A DNA stretch of 7,649 nt from an uncultured Prevotellaceae bacterium (GCA_946408305.1 CAMJRQ010000055.1:1-7649), one strand, 5' to 3'; positions 1-6,320 are shown, counted from the first letter of the stretch. The notes: generated by a model not told the origin, from the sequence alone. Program-made: numbers and translations.

Positions 1-151
1 GAAATAGTATTGCTTCAACTGATAATCTGATTCTATTTTCCTTTTCAGTTCATAGCGTTTTCCTCATTTTTTCTGCATCAAAACGTCATCCCCCCCCTTC
101 CGTTTCCAATCTTATCAGGGGGGGCGTTCCCGCGGGCGGCGGGGGGGTGTG
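1..151. other. Non-coding 3' flank of the hexuronate operon
   Basis: This stretch lies downstream of uxaC. Positions 1-89 are AT-rich, and reading-frame checks on both strands give only very short frames; on the minus strand the ATGs near 64-76 meet a stop within a few codons. No TAnnTTTG promoter box is evident. Positions 90-147 change abruptly to homopolymeric C and G tracts (described separately). I see no gene, tRNA or mobile-element end here. Confidence 0.6.
90..124 (-). terminator. C-tract/G-tract inverted repeat downstream of uxaC
   Basis: A run of eight C (90-97) and a run of seven G (118-124) can pair as a 7-bp all-GC stem around a 20-nt loop. It starts about 30 nt past the uxaC stop in the direction of transcription. 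A second G7 run (141-147) could pair with the same C run, so two alternative hairpins are possible. No uniform U-tract follows directly on the minus strand, although the next 60 nt are AT-rich, so it is not a textbook intrinsic terminator. It may end or stabilise the operon transcript. The role is inferred from position only. Confidence 0.4.
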
Positions 152-1543
152 TCAGAAGCGGAAGTAGCGACGGGCGTTCTCGTAGCAGATGTCGCGCACC
201 ATCTGGCGGATGCGGTCCATTCGGCTGGCGGGGAGCAGGCCCTGCTCCACGTCGTTGCCCAGCAGGTTGCAGAGGATGCGGCGGAAATACTCGTGGCGGG
301 GATAGGAGAGGAAGGAACGGCTGTCGGTGAGCATTCCCACGAAGCGGCTGAGCAGGCCGAGCTGGGAGAGGGTGTTGAGCTGCTGCTCGATGCCGTCGCG
401 TTGGTCCATGAACCACCAGGCGCTGCCGAGCTGCAGCTTGCCGGGCACGGGCCCTTGCTGGAAATTGCCTATCATGGTGGCGAGCATGGGGAGGTCGGAG
501 GGGTTGATGGGATAGAGGATGGTTTGGGCCAGCGAGCCTTCGGCATAGAGGCGGTCGAGGAAGCGGGCGAGGGAGAGGGTGGTGTCGGGGGTGCCGATGG
601 AGTCGAAGCCGCTGTCGGGGCCGAGGCGCTGCATCATGAGGGAGTTGGTGTTGCGCAGGGGGCCATAGTGGAATTGCTGCGTCCAGCCGGAGCGGGCGTC
701 CTGGCGCGCGAACTCGAGCAGCAGCGCACTGCGGAACTGGCAGGCCTCGTCGGGGGTGGGGGCATGGCCGTCGAGCGCACGGCGGAAGATGTTGCGGAGC
801 TGGCTTTCGGTGAAGTCGTCGGCATAGAAGCGGCTGATGCCGTGGTCGGAGAGGCGGCAGCCGCAGCGGTGGAAGAAGTCGTGGCGGTGTTGGAGAACCT
901 CGAGAAGGTCGTCCCAAGAGCGGATTTCGGTGTTGTCGGAGGCGCCGAGGCGCTCGATGTAGTGGCGCCAGGCGGTGGGGTCTTCGATGGCCATGGCGCG
1001 GTCGGGGCGCCAGGTGGGGAGGACACGGACGGGGAAGCCGCTGCGGGCTATGGCTTGGTGGTGCTGGAGCGTGTCGGCGGGGTCGTCGGTGGTGCAGACG
1101 GTCTCGACGCGATAGCGCAGCATGAGCTGGCAGGCGCTCATCTGGGGCTGGCGGAGGAGCTCGTTGCAGCGGTCGAAGATCTGGCGGGCCGTCTCGGGCG
1201 AGAGGATGGTGTCGATGCCAAAGGCTGTGTGGAGCTCGAGGTGGGTCCAGTGGTAGAGGGGGTTGCGCATGGCGTCGTCGACGGTCTGGGCCCACATGCG
1301 GAACTTGTCCCAATCAGAGGCGGAGCCGGTGATGTAGTGCTCGTCGATGCCGTTCCAGCGCATGGCGCGCCATTTGTAGTGGTCGTGGGCCAGCCAGAGC
1401 TCGGTGATGCTCTCGAAGCGGTGGTCGGCGGCTATCTCGGCGGGGTCGAGGTGGCAGTGGTAGTCGATGATGGGCAGGGGCGCGGCCACTTCGTGATAAA
1501 GCGAGCGCGCCGTGGCGGTCTGGAGGAGGAAATTTGGGGTCAT
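152..1543 (-). CDS. uxaC: Glucuronate isomerase (uronate isomerase) UxaC
   Basis: Cytoplasmic enzyme that isomerises D-glucuronate to D-fructuronate (and D-galacturonate to D-tagaturonate), the first step of hexuronate breakdown. The protein is 463 residues, close to the roughly 470 usual for UxaC of the amidohydrolase fold. Visible family signatures are DYHCHL at 27-32 (H29 and H31 are the presumed metal ligands), HYKWRAMR at 55-62, TTDDP at 151-155, SDHG at 232-235, GSAWWF at 373-378 and GMLTDSRS at 403-410. The start is set at the ATG at 1543 because NFLL...LYHE is the usual UxaC beginning. A TTG at 1582 would add 13 residues (MSVDCCPLSVVQI), but these are encoded by a tandem repeat and have no family counterpart. 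It is the last gene of the operon, 75 nt after the uxuA stop, in a gap made mainly of two tandem arrays. No promoter box was found in that gap, so it is probably co-transcribed. Confidence 0.95.
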   Translation of the reverse strand: MTPNFLLQTATARSLYHEVAAPLPIIDYHCHLDPAEIAADHRFESITELWLAHDHYKWRAMRWNGIDEHYITGSASDWDKFRMWAQTVDDAMRNPLYHWTHLELHTAFGIDTILSPETARQIFDRCNELLRQPQMSACQLMLRYRVETVCTTDDPADTLQHHQAIARSGFPVRVLPTWRPDRAMAIEDPTAWRHYIERLGASDNTEIRSWDDLLEVLQHRHDFFHRCGCRLSDHGISRFYADDFTESQLRNIFRRALDGHAPTPDEACQFRSALLLEFARQDARSGWTQQFHYGPLRNTNSLMMQRLGPDSGFDSIGTPDTTLSLARFLDRLYAEGSLAQTILYPINPSDLPMLATMIGNFQQGPVPGKLQLGSAWWFMDQRDGIEQQLNTLSQLGLLSRFVGMLTDSRSFLSYPRHEYFRRILCNLLGNDVEQGLLPASRMDRIRQMVRDICYENARRYFRF

Positions 1544-1547
1544 AATT

Positions 1548-1589
1548 TGGACAACGGACAAGGGACAACAGTCTACGGACAAGAGACAA
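1548..1589 (-). repeat. Six-unit 7-bp tandem array (TTGTCCN) abutting the uxaC start
   Basis: On the minus strand the units run TTGTCTC, TTGTCCG, TAGACTG, TTGTCCC, TTGTCCG and TTGTCCA. The next seven bases are AATTATG, which contain the uxaC start codon. Five of six units keep TTGTC; the third is degenerate. The array occupies the place of a ribosome-binding leader and supplies no Shine-Dalgarno-like sequence. Low-complexity degenerate arrays of this style are, to my recollection, common in Bacteroidales intergenic DNA. Any effect on translation is inference. Confidence 0.85.
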
Positions 1590-1608
1590 CTGACCGCTCG
1601 GCGAAGAA

Positions 1609-1639
1609 CTCTTAACTCTTAATTCTTAACTCTTAACTC
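1609..1639 (-). repeat. 7-bp tandem array (TTAAGAG) overlapping the uxuA stop codon
   Basis: On the plus strand the units are CTCTTAA (1609-1615), CTCTTAA (1616-1622), TTCTTAA (1623-1629), CTCTTAA (1630-1636) and a partial CTC. Read on the minus strand, the array encodes the last uxuA residues (LRVKN) and its TAA stop at 1621-1619. Because the 7-bp unit contains TAA and 7 is not a multiple of 3, three consecutive perfect units place a stop in every reading frame. It is separate from the neighbouring TTGTCCN array by a 19-nt non-repetitive stretch (1590-1608). Confidence 0.85.
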
Positions 1640-2800
1640 AGCGCTTGCGATTGCGTATTCTATTCCGCGGAGCTCGGCCAGGGAGCGGAGGCGGCCGATG
1701 CAGGAGTAGCCGGGATTGGTCTGCTTGCGGAGGTCGTCGCACATCTGGTGGCCGTGGTCGGGACGCATGACGATGCTTTCGTGGCGCTGCTGCTGAATCT
1801 CGAAGAAGGCTTTCATCACTTCGTAGACAGGGACGTCGCCCTCGAGGAGGTTGGCTTCGTAGAAGTTTCCTTGCTCGTCGCGCTTGGTGGAGCGGATGTG
1901 GACGAAATGGATGCGCTGGGTAAAGCGCCTCATCATCTGAGGGAGGTCGTTCCGAGGGCTCACGCCGAAGGAGCCCGTGCAGAGGCAGAGGCCGTTGGCG
2001 GGGCTGGGGACAGCGTCGATGAGCTGCTGGAAGTCTTCGGCGGTGCTCAGGATGCGAGGCAGGCCGAGAATGGAATAGGGAGGGTCGTCGGGGTGGATGA
2101 CGAGCCGCACGCCGGCCCGTTCGGCGGCCGGACACACCTGGCGCAGGAAATAGACGAGGTTCTGGCGCAGGCGCTGCGGCGTGATGTCGCGGTAGCGGTC
2201 GAGCTCGTGCTGGAGCTGTTCGAGCGTGAAGCTCTCCTCGGAGCCGGGCAGTCCGGCGATGATGTTTCGGGTGATGAGCGTCCGCTCCTCGGGAGTCATC
2301 TGCTCGAACCGGGCCCGGGCCACCTGCTTCTCCTCGGGAGTGTACTCGTCTTCGGCTCCGGGCCGACCGAGGATGAAGAGGTCGAAGGCCATGAAGGCGG
2401 CTCGCTCGAAGCGCAGGGCGCGGGAACCGTCGGGCATCTCGAAGGCGAGGTTCGTGCGGGTCCAGTCGAGCACCGGCATGAAGTTGTAGGTGACAACGTC
2501 TACGCCACATTCGCCCAGGTTGAGGAGGCTTTGCTTGTAATTCTCGATGTAGCGCTGGAAGGGGCCTGTCTGCGTCTTGATGTGCTCGTGGACCGGCACG
2601 CTTTCGACGGCCGACCACCTGAGGCCGGCCTCCTCGACGAGGCGCTTGCGCTGCAGGATTTCGTCCTTTGTCCAGACTTCGCCGTTGGGGATGTGGTGGA
2701 GCGCCGTCACCACGCCGGTGGCTCCGGCCTGACGGATGTCTTGAAGGCTGACCGGGTCCTGGGGACCGTACCAGCGGAATGTTTGTTCGCAGAGATACAT
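1619..2800 (-). CDS. uxuA: Mannonate dehydratase UxuA
   Basis: Dehydrates D-mannonate to 2-keto-3-deoxy-D-gluconate (KDG) in the cytoplasm. The 393-residue length matches the family (about 390-400). It opens with [12 protein letters not shown] (8-19) and [20 protein letters not shown] (24-43), both characteristic. The metal site is recognisable by comparison with known mannonate dehydratases: H236 in HPDDPP, C274 before TGS, H301 in HIRS, and D348 with H349 in RPDHGH. The start is the ATG at 2800; the frame stays open upstream to 2929, but that extension (serine/proline-rich) is the shadow of the SDR gene in another frame. It begins 13 nt after the SDR stop, so translation is probably coupled. 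The conserved part ends at about [13 protein letters not shown] (373-385), and the final residues LRVKN come from a 7-bp tandem array that also supplies the stop, so the tail is probably dispensable. Confidence 0.95.
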   Translation of the reverse strand: MYLCEQTFRWYGPQDPVSLQDIRQAGATGVVTALHHIPNGEVWTKDEILQRKRLVEEAGLRWSAVESVPVHEHIKTQTGPFQRYIENYKQSLLNLGECGVDVVTYNFMPVLDWTRTNLAFEMPDGSRALRFERAAFMAFDLFILGRPGAEDEYTPEEKQVARARFEQMTPEERTLITRNIIAGLPGSEESFTLEQLQHELDRYRDITPQRLRQNLVYFLRQVCPAAERAGVRLVIHPDDPPYSILGLPRILSTAEDFQQLIDAVPSPANGLCLCTGSFGVSPRNDLPQMMRRFTQRIHFVHIRSTKRDEQGNFYEANLLEGDVPVYEVMKAFFEIQQQRHESIVMRPDHGHQMCDDLRKQTNPGYSCIGRLRSLAELRGIEYAIASAELRVKN

Positions 2801-2813
2801 TTCGGGCTGTGGA

Positions 2814-3623
2814 TTAGATGGAGAAGGCATCGAAGCCGCCGTCGACCACCGAGAGGGCTCCGGTGACGAACGAGCTGGCGTCGCTGATGAGGTAATGAAT
2901 GGTGCCGAAGAGTTCTTCGGGCTGGGCAAAGCGGCCGGCCGGGGTGTGGTCTATGATGGTGCGGGCGCGGTCGGTGAGCGAGCCGTCGGGGTTGGTCAGC
3001 AGCGAGCGGTTCTGATTGGTCAGCAGGAAGCCCGGGACGATGGCGTTGACGCGCATCTGGGGGCTGAACTTCCGGGCCAGCTCCGTGGCCATGTATTTCG
3101 TGTAGTTGGCAATGGCTGCTTTCGCTGCGCCGTAGCCCACCACGCGGGTCAGGGGCCTGAGGGCCGACTCGGAGCAGAAGTTCACGATGGCACCCTTGCC
3201 CTTCTGGGCCATCAAGGGGACGAAAACCTGGGTGGGAATCACCGTGCCGAAGAGGTTCAGCTCCACCACCTTCTTGAACGCATCGAGGTTGAGGTCGAGA
3301 AACGTCTTGTCGGGAGCAATGGTGGCTCCGCCCATGTTGCCGCCGGCCGCATTCAGCAGGATGTCTATCCCGCCAAAGCGAGCCTCGATGTCGCGACGGT
3401 TCTGCTCGAGCACCTCGCGGTCGAGCACATCGGTCTTCAGGAAAAGGGCCTCGCCCGTTTCAGAGAGCGCTGCTTCCAGCTTCTTTCCCTCTTCTTCCAG
3501 ACGGTCCAGGATGACCACCCGAGCTCCTTGCTCGATGAGATACTGCGCAATGTTGCGCCCCAGTATGCCACAGCCGCCGGTGAGTACCACCACACGGCCT
3601 TCAATGTCAAATAGATTCTTCAT
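2814..3623 (-). CDS. uxuB: SDR-family D-mannonate oxidoreductase (fructuronate reductase)
   Basis: Predicted to reduce D-fructuronate to D-mannonate, the step between UxaC and UxuA. The 269-residue protein is a classical short-chain dehydrogenase: cofactor motif TGGCGILG (15-22), D40 at the end of the second strand (favouring NAD(H) over NADP(H)), D65, NAAGG (91-95), and the tetrad N123, S151, Y164, K168. The segment [12 protein letters not shown] (91-102) resembles the SDR-type mannonate oxidoreductases found beside uxuA in Bacillus and Bacteroidetes, not the long-chain UxuB of E. coli, so the symbol follows function rather than homology to E. coli. The ATG at 3623 gives the expected N-terminus ([14 protein letters not shown]). 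It lies 56 nt after the transporter stop, in a gap made almost wholly of repeats, and 13 nt before uxuA. Another sugar-acid SDR specificity cannot be excluded, but the context is strong. Confidence 0.88.
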   Translation of the reverse strand: MKNLFDIEGRVVVLTGGCGILGRNIAQYLIEQGARVVILDRLEEEGKKLEAALSETGEALFLKTDVLDREVLEQNRRDIEARFGGIDILLNAAGGNMGGATIAPDKTFLDLNLDAFKKVVELNLFGTVIPTQVFVPLMAQKGKGAIVNFCSESALRPLTRVVGYGAAKAAIANYTKYMATELARKFSPQMRVNAIVPGFLLTNQNRSLLTNPDGSLTDRARTIIDHTPAGRFAQPEELFGTIHYLISDASSFVTGALSVVDGGFDAFSI

Positions 3624-3663
3624 ATAAGGTTATAAGGTTAAAATGTTAAAAGTTTAAAAGGTG
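3624..3663 (-). repeat. Five-unit 8-bp tandem array directly before the SDR start codon
   Basis: On the plus strand the units are ATAAGGTT, ATAAGGTT, AAAATGTT, AAAAGTTT and AAAAGGTG, an approximate AAAAGGTT consensus decaying away from the gene. The first unit touches the SDR start codon (3621-3623). The array forms the whole AT-rich leader of the gene and contains no Shine-Dalgarno-like sequence or TAnnTTTG box. An unstructured AT-rich leader would suit Bacteroidetes initiation, which is an inference. Confidence 0.8.
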
Positions 3664-3665
3664 AT

Positions 3666-3692
3666 CCCACTCGGGGAGGTCAGGAGGGTGTC
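3666..3692 (-). repeat. GC-rich repeat, copy 2, spanning the transporter stop codon
   Basis: On the plus strand this 27-nt stretch aligns to 4375-4402 with one single-base gap and three substitutions. The shared core is GGGAGGTC followed by GGAGGG and GTC. It covers the transporter stop codon (3680-3682) and encodes its last residues (TPS). With the adjoining 8-bp array it means the whole gap between the transporter and SDR genes is repeat material. Confidence 0.7.
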
Positions 3693-5140
3693 ACCGGTTT
3701 GAACCGCGGCACCAGCATCTTCAGGATGCACCATCCCAGCATGTAGGCCACGGCGCAATAGCAGAAGATGATGAGGTAGCCGGCTGAGCGACCCTCGAAA
3801 CCGAGGAATGTCATCCCCGATTCGGCTGCATAGTCGAAGAGGTGGCCGCTCACCTTATTTATCGCGTAAGACCCGATGCCGCCGGCCATTCCGTTGATGC
3901 CGGTCATCGTGCCCACCGCACCTTTCGGGAACAGGTCGCTGGCCACGGAGAAGAGATTGGCCGACCACGACTGATGGGCGGCTCCGGCCAGACCTATCAG
4001 GATGACCGGGAACCAGTAGCTCTTGACGCCGAGCGGCTGGGCCAGAAGCGTCAGCAGCGGAATGAGCGCAAAGACCAGCATGGCCTTCAGCCGAGCGTCG
4101 TAGGGGTGCTGCCCCGTGCGGTTCACGATGAGGGTGGGCAGCTTTCCGCCGTAGATGGAGAGCATCGTGATGGCGTAGAGCACAAAGATGAGCAGCATGG
4201 CGGTCGGCGTGTCGGAGCTCAATCCGTAGACGTCCGAAAGATAAGCCGGAGTCCAGAAGAGGAAGAACCACCAGACGCCGTCCGTCACCAGTTTCGACAG
4301 GAAGATGGCCCAGGCCTGGGGCAGGAAGAGGAAGCGCGAGAAGGGGATGCGCCCGTCAGAAGCTGCTTCTCCTCCCCTACTCTGGGAGGTCGGGAGGGGG
4401 TCCTGCTTGATGTAAGCCAGTTCAGCCTCGTTTACGTGCTTCGACCGCTCGGGTCTCTCATAGACGAAAATCCACAGCCCGAGCCACAGGAATCCCAGGG
4501 CGCCGATGATGATGAAGGCCATCTCCCAACCGTTGCCCCACCCGATGCTCTTGAAATAGCGAGCCAGCAGCGGCACCGTCACCGGGGCAGCCAGCGCCCC
4601 GACGGTGGAGCCCGCGTTGAACAGGCTGGTGGCAAAGGCGCGGTCCTTCATCGGGAAATACTCGGCCGTCACCTTGATGGCAGCCGGGAAGTTGCCGCTC
4701 TCGCCCACTGCCAGCACCACGCGAGCCACGATGAAACACCAGGCGCTCACCGTGCTGACGGCCAGCGCCGCATCGCCCGTGGCTTCGAACAGTTCCTTCG
4801 TCGAACCCAGGCCCAGGTGCCACATCGTGGCCAGGCCGCAGAAGGCGTGGAGGCAGGCGCCGGCCGACCAAATGCCGATGGCCCAGAGATAGCCCCGCTT
4901 CACCCCCACCCAGTCCATGAACCGGCCCGAGAACAGGTTAGCCACGGCGTAGACCAGAGCAAAGACGGCAGCGATGTCGCCGTAGTCCGAGTGGCTCCAG
5001 TGGAATTCGGGTGCAATGAAATCTTTCCATGTCAGCGACAGCACCTGGCGGTCCAGGTAATTGATGGTGGTGGCCAGGAACAGCATCGTGCAGATGGCCC
5101 AGCGATAGCGCGTCATGGCCTGAGTCTTCGGTGTCTCCAT
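3680..5140 (-). CDS. exuT: ExuT-like MFS hexuronate transporter
   Basis: Inner-membrane major facilitator of the anion:cation symporter type, predicted to import glucuronate/galacturonate with protons. It has 486 residues and about 12 hydrophobic segments, for example near 15-36, 57-75, 84-103, 132-148, 170-192, 207-226, 276-298, 314-330, 352-370, 376-392 and 453-475. Family signatures include TINYLDRQVLS (25-35), the loop-2 region GRFMDWVGVKRG (72-83) and GESGNFPAAIKVTAEYFP (146-163). The start is the ATG at 5140, which sits about 25 nt from the predicted transcription start; M9 (5116) is an alternative. Two oddities are visible. Residues 247-259 of the central cytoplasmic loop (DPLPTSQSRGGEA) are encoded by a GC-rich hairpin repeat, and a second copy of that repeat spans the stop codon. 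There is also a long segment around 104-130 between hydrophobic segments 3 and 4. As first gene of the operon it is driven by the promoter at 5170-5201. Substrate choice is inferred from the neighbouring enzymes. Confidence 0.9.
   Translation of the reverse strand: METPKTQAMTRYRWAICTMLFLATTINYLDRQVLSLTWKDFIAPEFHWSHSDYGDIAAVFALVYAVANLFSGRFMDWVGVKRGYLWAIGIWSAGACLHAFCGLATMWHLGLGSTKELFEATGDAALAVSTVSAWCFIVARVVLAVGESGNFPAAIKVTAEYFPMKDRAFATSLFNAGSTVGALAAPVTVPLLARYFKSIGWGNGWEMAFIIIGALGFLWLGLWIFVYERPERSKHVNEAELAYIKQDPLPTSQSRGGEAASDGRIPFSRFLFLPQAWAIFLSKLVTDGVWWFFLFWTPAYLSDVYGLSSDTPTAMLLIFVLYAITMLSIYGGKLPTLIVNRTGQHPYDARLKAMLVFALIPLLTLLAQPLGVKSYWFPVILIGLAGAAHQSWSANLFSVASDLFPKGAVGTMTGINGMAGGIGSYAINKVSGHLFDYAAESGMTFLGFEGRSAGYLIIFCYCAVAYMLGWCILKMLVPRFKPVTPS
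4371..4402 (-). repeat. GC-rich hairpin repeat, copy 1, embedded in the transporter coding sequence
   Basis: Plus-strand CCTCCC (4371-4376) pairs with GGGAGG (4384-4389) around a 7-nt loop, and a further GGGAGGGGG block follows (4392-4400). The segment from 4375 to 4402 matches 3666-3692. It is translated in frame as part of DPLPTSQSRGGEA in the loop between the two six-helix halves of the transporter, a place that tolerates insertion. I recall similar low-complexity peptide inserts in Prevotella-type proteins, but cannot search here. Confidence 0.65.
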
Positions 5141-5150
5141 TTTCGATTTG

Positions 5151-5173
5151 TTTGTAGGTTATTCACCTGCAAA
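5151..5173. promoter_or_regulatory. 23-bp near-palindrome, candidate operator of the hexuronate operon
   Basis: On the plus strand the left arm is TTTGTAGGT and the right arm ACCTGCAAA, separated by TATTC; eight of nine positions are complementary (only 5155/5169 mismatch). The right arm includes CAAA, the complement of the TTTG that ends the -7 box (5170-5177), and the rest spans the predicted transcription start. A dimeric repressor bound here would block initiation. Four pairs of each arm are partly dictated by the promoter consensus, which weakens the case. No regulator gene is in the window. Confidence 0.45.
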
Positions 5174-5201
5174 GTTACACCTTTTAATTCTGAAATGCAA
5201 A
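5170..5201 (-). promoter_or_regulatory. Bacteroidetes-type promoter of the hexuronate operon
   Basis: On the minus strand a TTTG -33 element (5201-5198) and a TAACTTTG -7 element (5177-5170) are separated by 20 nt, matching the Bacteroides primary-sigma consensus TTTG-N19-21-TAnnTTTG. Transcription would begin near 5163-5166, giving a leader of about 25 nt before the transporter ATG. It lies in the gap between mutY and the transporter gene, so the operon can be expressed independently of mutY. Confidence 0.8.
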
Positions 5202-5218
5202 GCCTCTCCCCCTTTCTT

Positions 5219-5239
5219 TTTCGTCCGAACGCGACGAAA
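5219..5239 (-). terminator. Perfect 7-bp inverted repeat after mutY
   Basis: TTTCGTC (5219-5225) and GACGAAA (5233-5239) form a perfect stem with a 7-nt loop, 19 nt past the mutY stop. A second weaker repeat, GCGC/GCGC, lies at 5245-5258. On the minus strand the stem is followed by an A/G-rich tract rather than a U-tract, so canonical termination is doubtful. It could instead bind a regulator upstream of the -33 element of the operon promoter (5198-5201). I favour mutY transcript end formation, weakly. Confidence 0.35.
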
Positions 5240-5257
5240 TAGCTGCGCTCCGGGGCG

Positions 5258-6289
5258 CTACGCCTCGAGAATGCGCGTAAGGAGGCGCGGCATGGCGTAG
5301 TCGGACAGACGGTTCTCAGGCACCCACAGGCCGCTGAAAGGCAGGCCCTCGGTCGAAGGGATGTCGAAACGATAGCAGTCGGTATGGAGAAGCTGGTGGC
5401 TGAGCTGATGTCGCACTCCTTTGGCCAGCTGACGGACTGGCGGATGACCCACTCGGCGCGTCACTTCGTCGAGCGTGAGCGGAGCATCGCTCTCCACAAG
5501 GGGAAGTTGCCAAAGCCCCTGCCAGATGTCGCCGGCTGGTCGCCGCTGGATGAGCACCTCGCCGGCGGGCCCGAGCAGATAGAAATAGGTGAAGTAGCGG
5601 TTGCGCACGCGGGTGGTCCGCTCCTTTCGGGGCAGGCTCAGCACTTCGCCCCGGGCAAGCGCAAGGCAGGAGTCGGCCAAGGGGCATGAGGAGCAGAGTG
5701 GCGCCTGCGGTGTGCACTGGGTGGCGCCGAAGTCCATGATGGCCTGGTTGTAGAGGGCGGGGTGCGCCTTGTCGAGCATCTGCTGGGCCAGCTCGCGAAA
5801 GAAGCGATGGCCGCCGGTGGTGTCGATGGGAGTGTCAATGGCGAAGTAGCGTGAGAGGACGCGATAGACGTTGCCGTCGACCACGGCCCGGGGCTGGTCG
5901 AAAGCCAGGCTGGCGATGGCTGCCGCCGTATAGTCGCCGACGCCCGGCAGGGAAAGAATCTGGTCGTAGTCGCGCGGAAAGCTCCCCAAAGCCGCGATTC
6001 GGCGCGCTGCGGCGTGCATGTTGCGGGCACGGCTGTAGTAGCCAAGGCCCTGCCACTGGCGCAGCACCTCGTCCTCCGAGGCCTGAGCCAGGCTCTCGAC
6101 GGTTGGGAAACGCTCGGTGAAGCGCCGGTAGTATTCCAGACCCTGGGCCACTCGGGTCTGTTGCAGGATGATTTCCGACACCCAGATGAGATAGGGGTCG
6201 CGCGTCTGCCGCCACGGCAACTGACGTCCGTGCCGCTCGTACCATCCGACGAGCCGCTGAGCAAAGGGTTCGGAACCGTTCTCGTTCAT
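5258..6289 (-). CDS. mutY: Adenine DNA glycosylase MutY
   Basis: Base-excision repair enzyme that removes adenine mispaired with 8-oxoguanine. The 343-residue protein has the complete family layout. The glycosylase domain carries catalytic E39 (SEIILQQT) and D138 (VVDGNV) with the helix-hairpin-helix LPGVGDYTAAAI at 114-125. The [4Fe-4S] cluster loop is C192-x6-C199-x2-C202-x5-C208. A C-terminal NUDIX-like 8-oxoG recognition domain (about 230-343) includes GLWQLP (258-263) and the LSH loop (296-298). The start is the ATG at 6289, giving MNENGSEPFAQRLVGWYERHGRQLPWR, which fits the family. The frame continues open to a GTG at 6406, but that extension has no family match and would contain the predicted promoter at 6321-6328. 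It is divergent from the small basic protein gene and upstream of the hexuronate operon on the same strand, with no evident functional link to it. Confidence 0.96.
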   Translation of the reverse strand: MNENGSEPFAQRLVGWYERHGRQLPWRQTRDPYLIWVSEIILQQTRVAQGLEYYRRFTERFPTVESLAQASEDEVLRQWQGLGYYSRARNMHAAARRIAALGSFPRDYDQILSLPGVGDYTAAAIASLAFDQPRAVVDGNVYRVLSRYFAIDTPIDTTGGHRFFRELAQQMLDKAHPALYNQAIMDFGATQCTPQAPLCSSCPLADSCLALARGEVLSLPRKERTTRVRNRYFTYFYLLGPAGEVLIQRRPAGDIWQGLWQLPLVESDAPLTLDEVTRRVGHPPVRQLAKGVRHQLSHQLLHTDCYRFDIPSTEGLPFSGLWVPENRLSDYAMPRLLTRILEA

Positions 6290-6320
6290 TCGCAGCGAAG
6301 AATTATCAATTTTTGGTGTG

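Noticed and set aside
487..503. Third copy of the GC-rich repeat (GGGGAGGTCGGAGGGG) inside uxaC
   Set aside because: It encodes part of the INPSDLPMLATM segment at the conserved UxaC site around NPxD and lacks the flanking arm; similarity is short and probably due to composition.
149..1615. Long open frame on the plus strand opposite uxaC (488 codons)
   Set aside because: Its translation is low-complexity, rich in Ala, Val, Gly and Glu, with no family features; it is the expected antisense shadow of a GC-rich gene. UxaC on the minus strand has all its motifs.
1548..1639. CRISPR-like array
   Set aside because: Units are only 7 bp, contiguous and degenerate, with no spacers and no cas genes.
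1748..5242. Long plus-strand open frames opposite uxuA, the SDR gene and the transporter
   Set aside because: Same antisense composition artefact; the minus-strand proteins are clearly recognisable.
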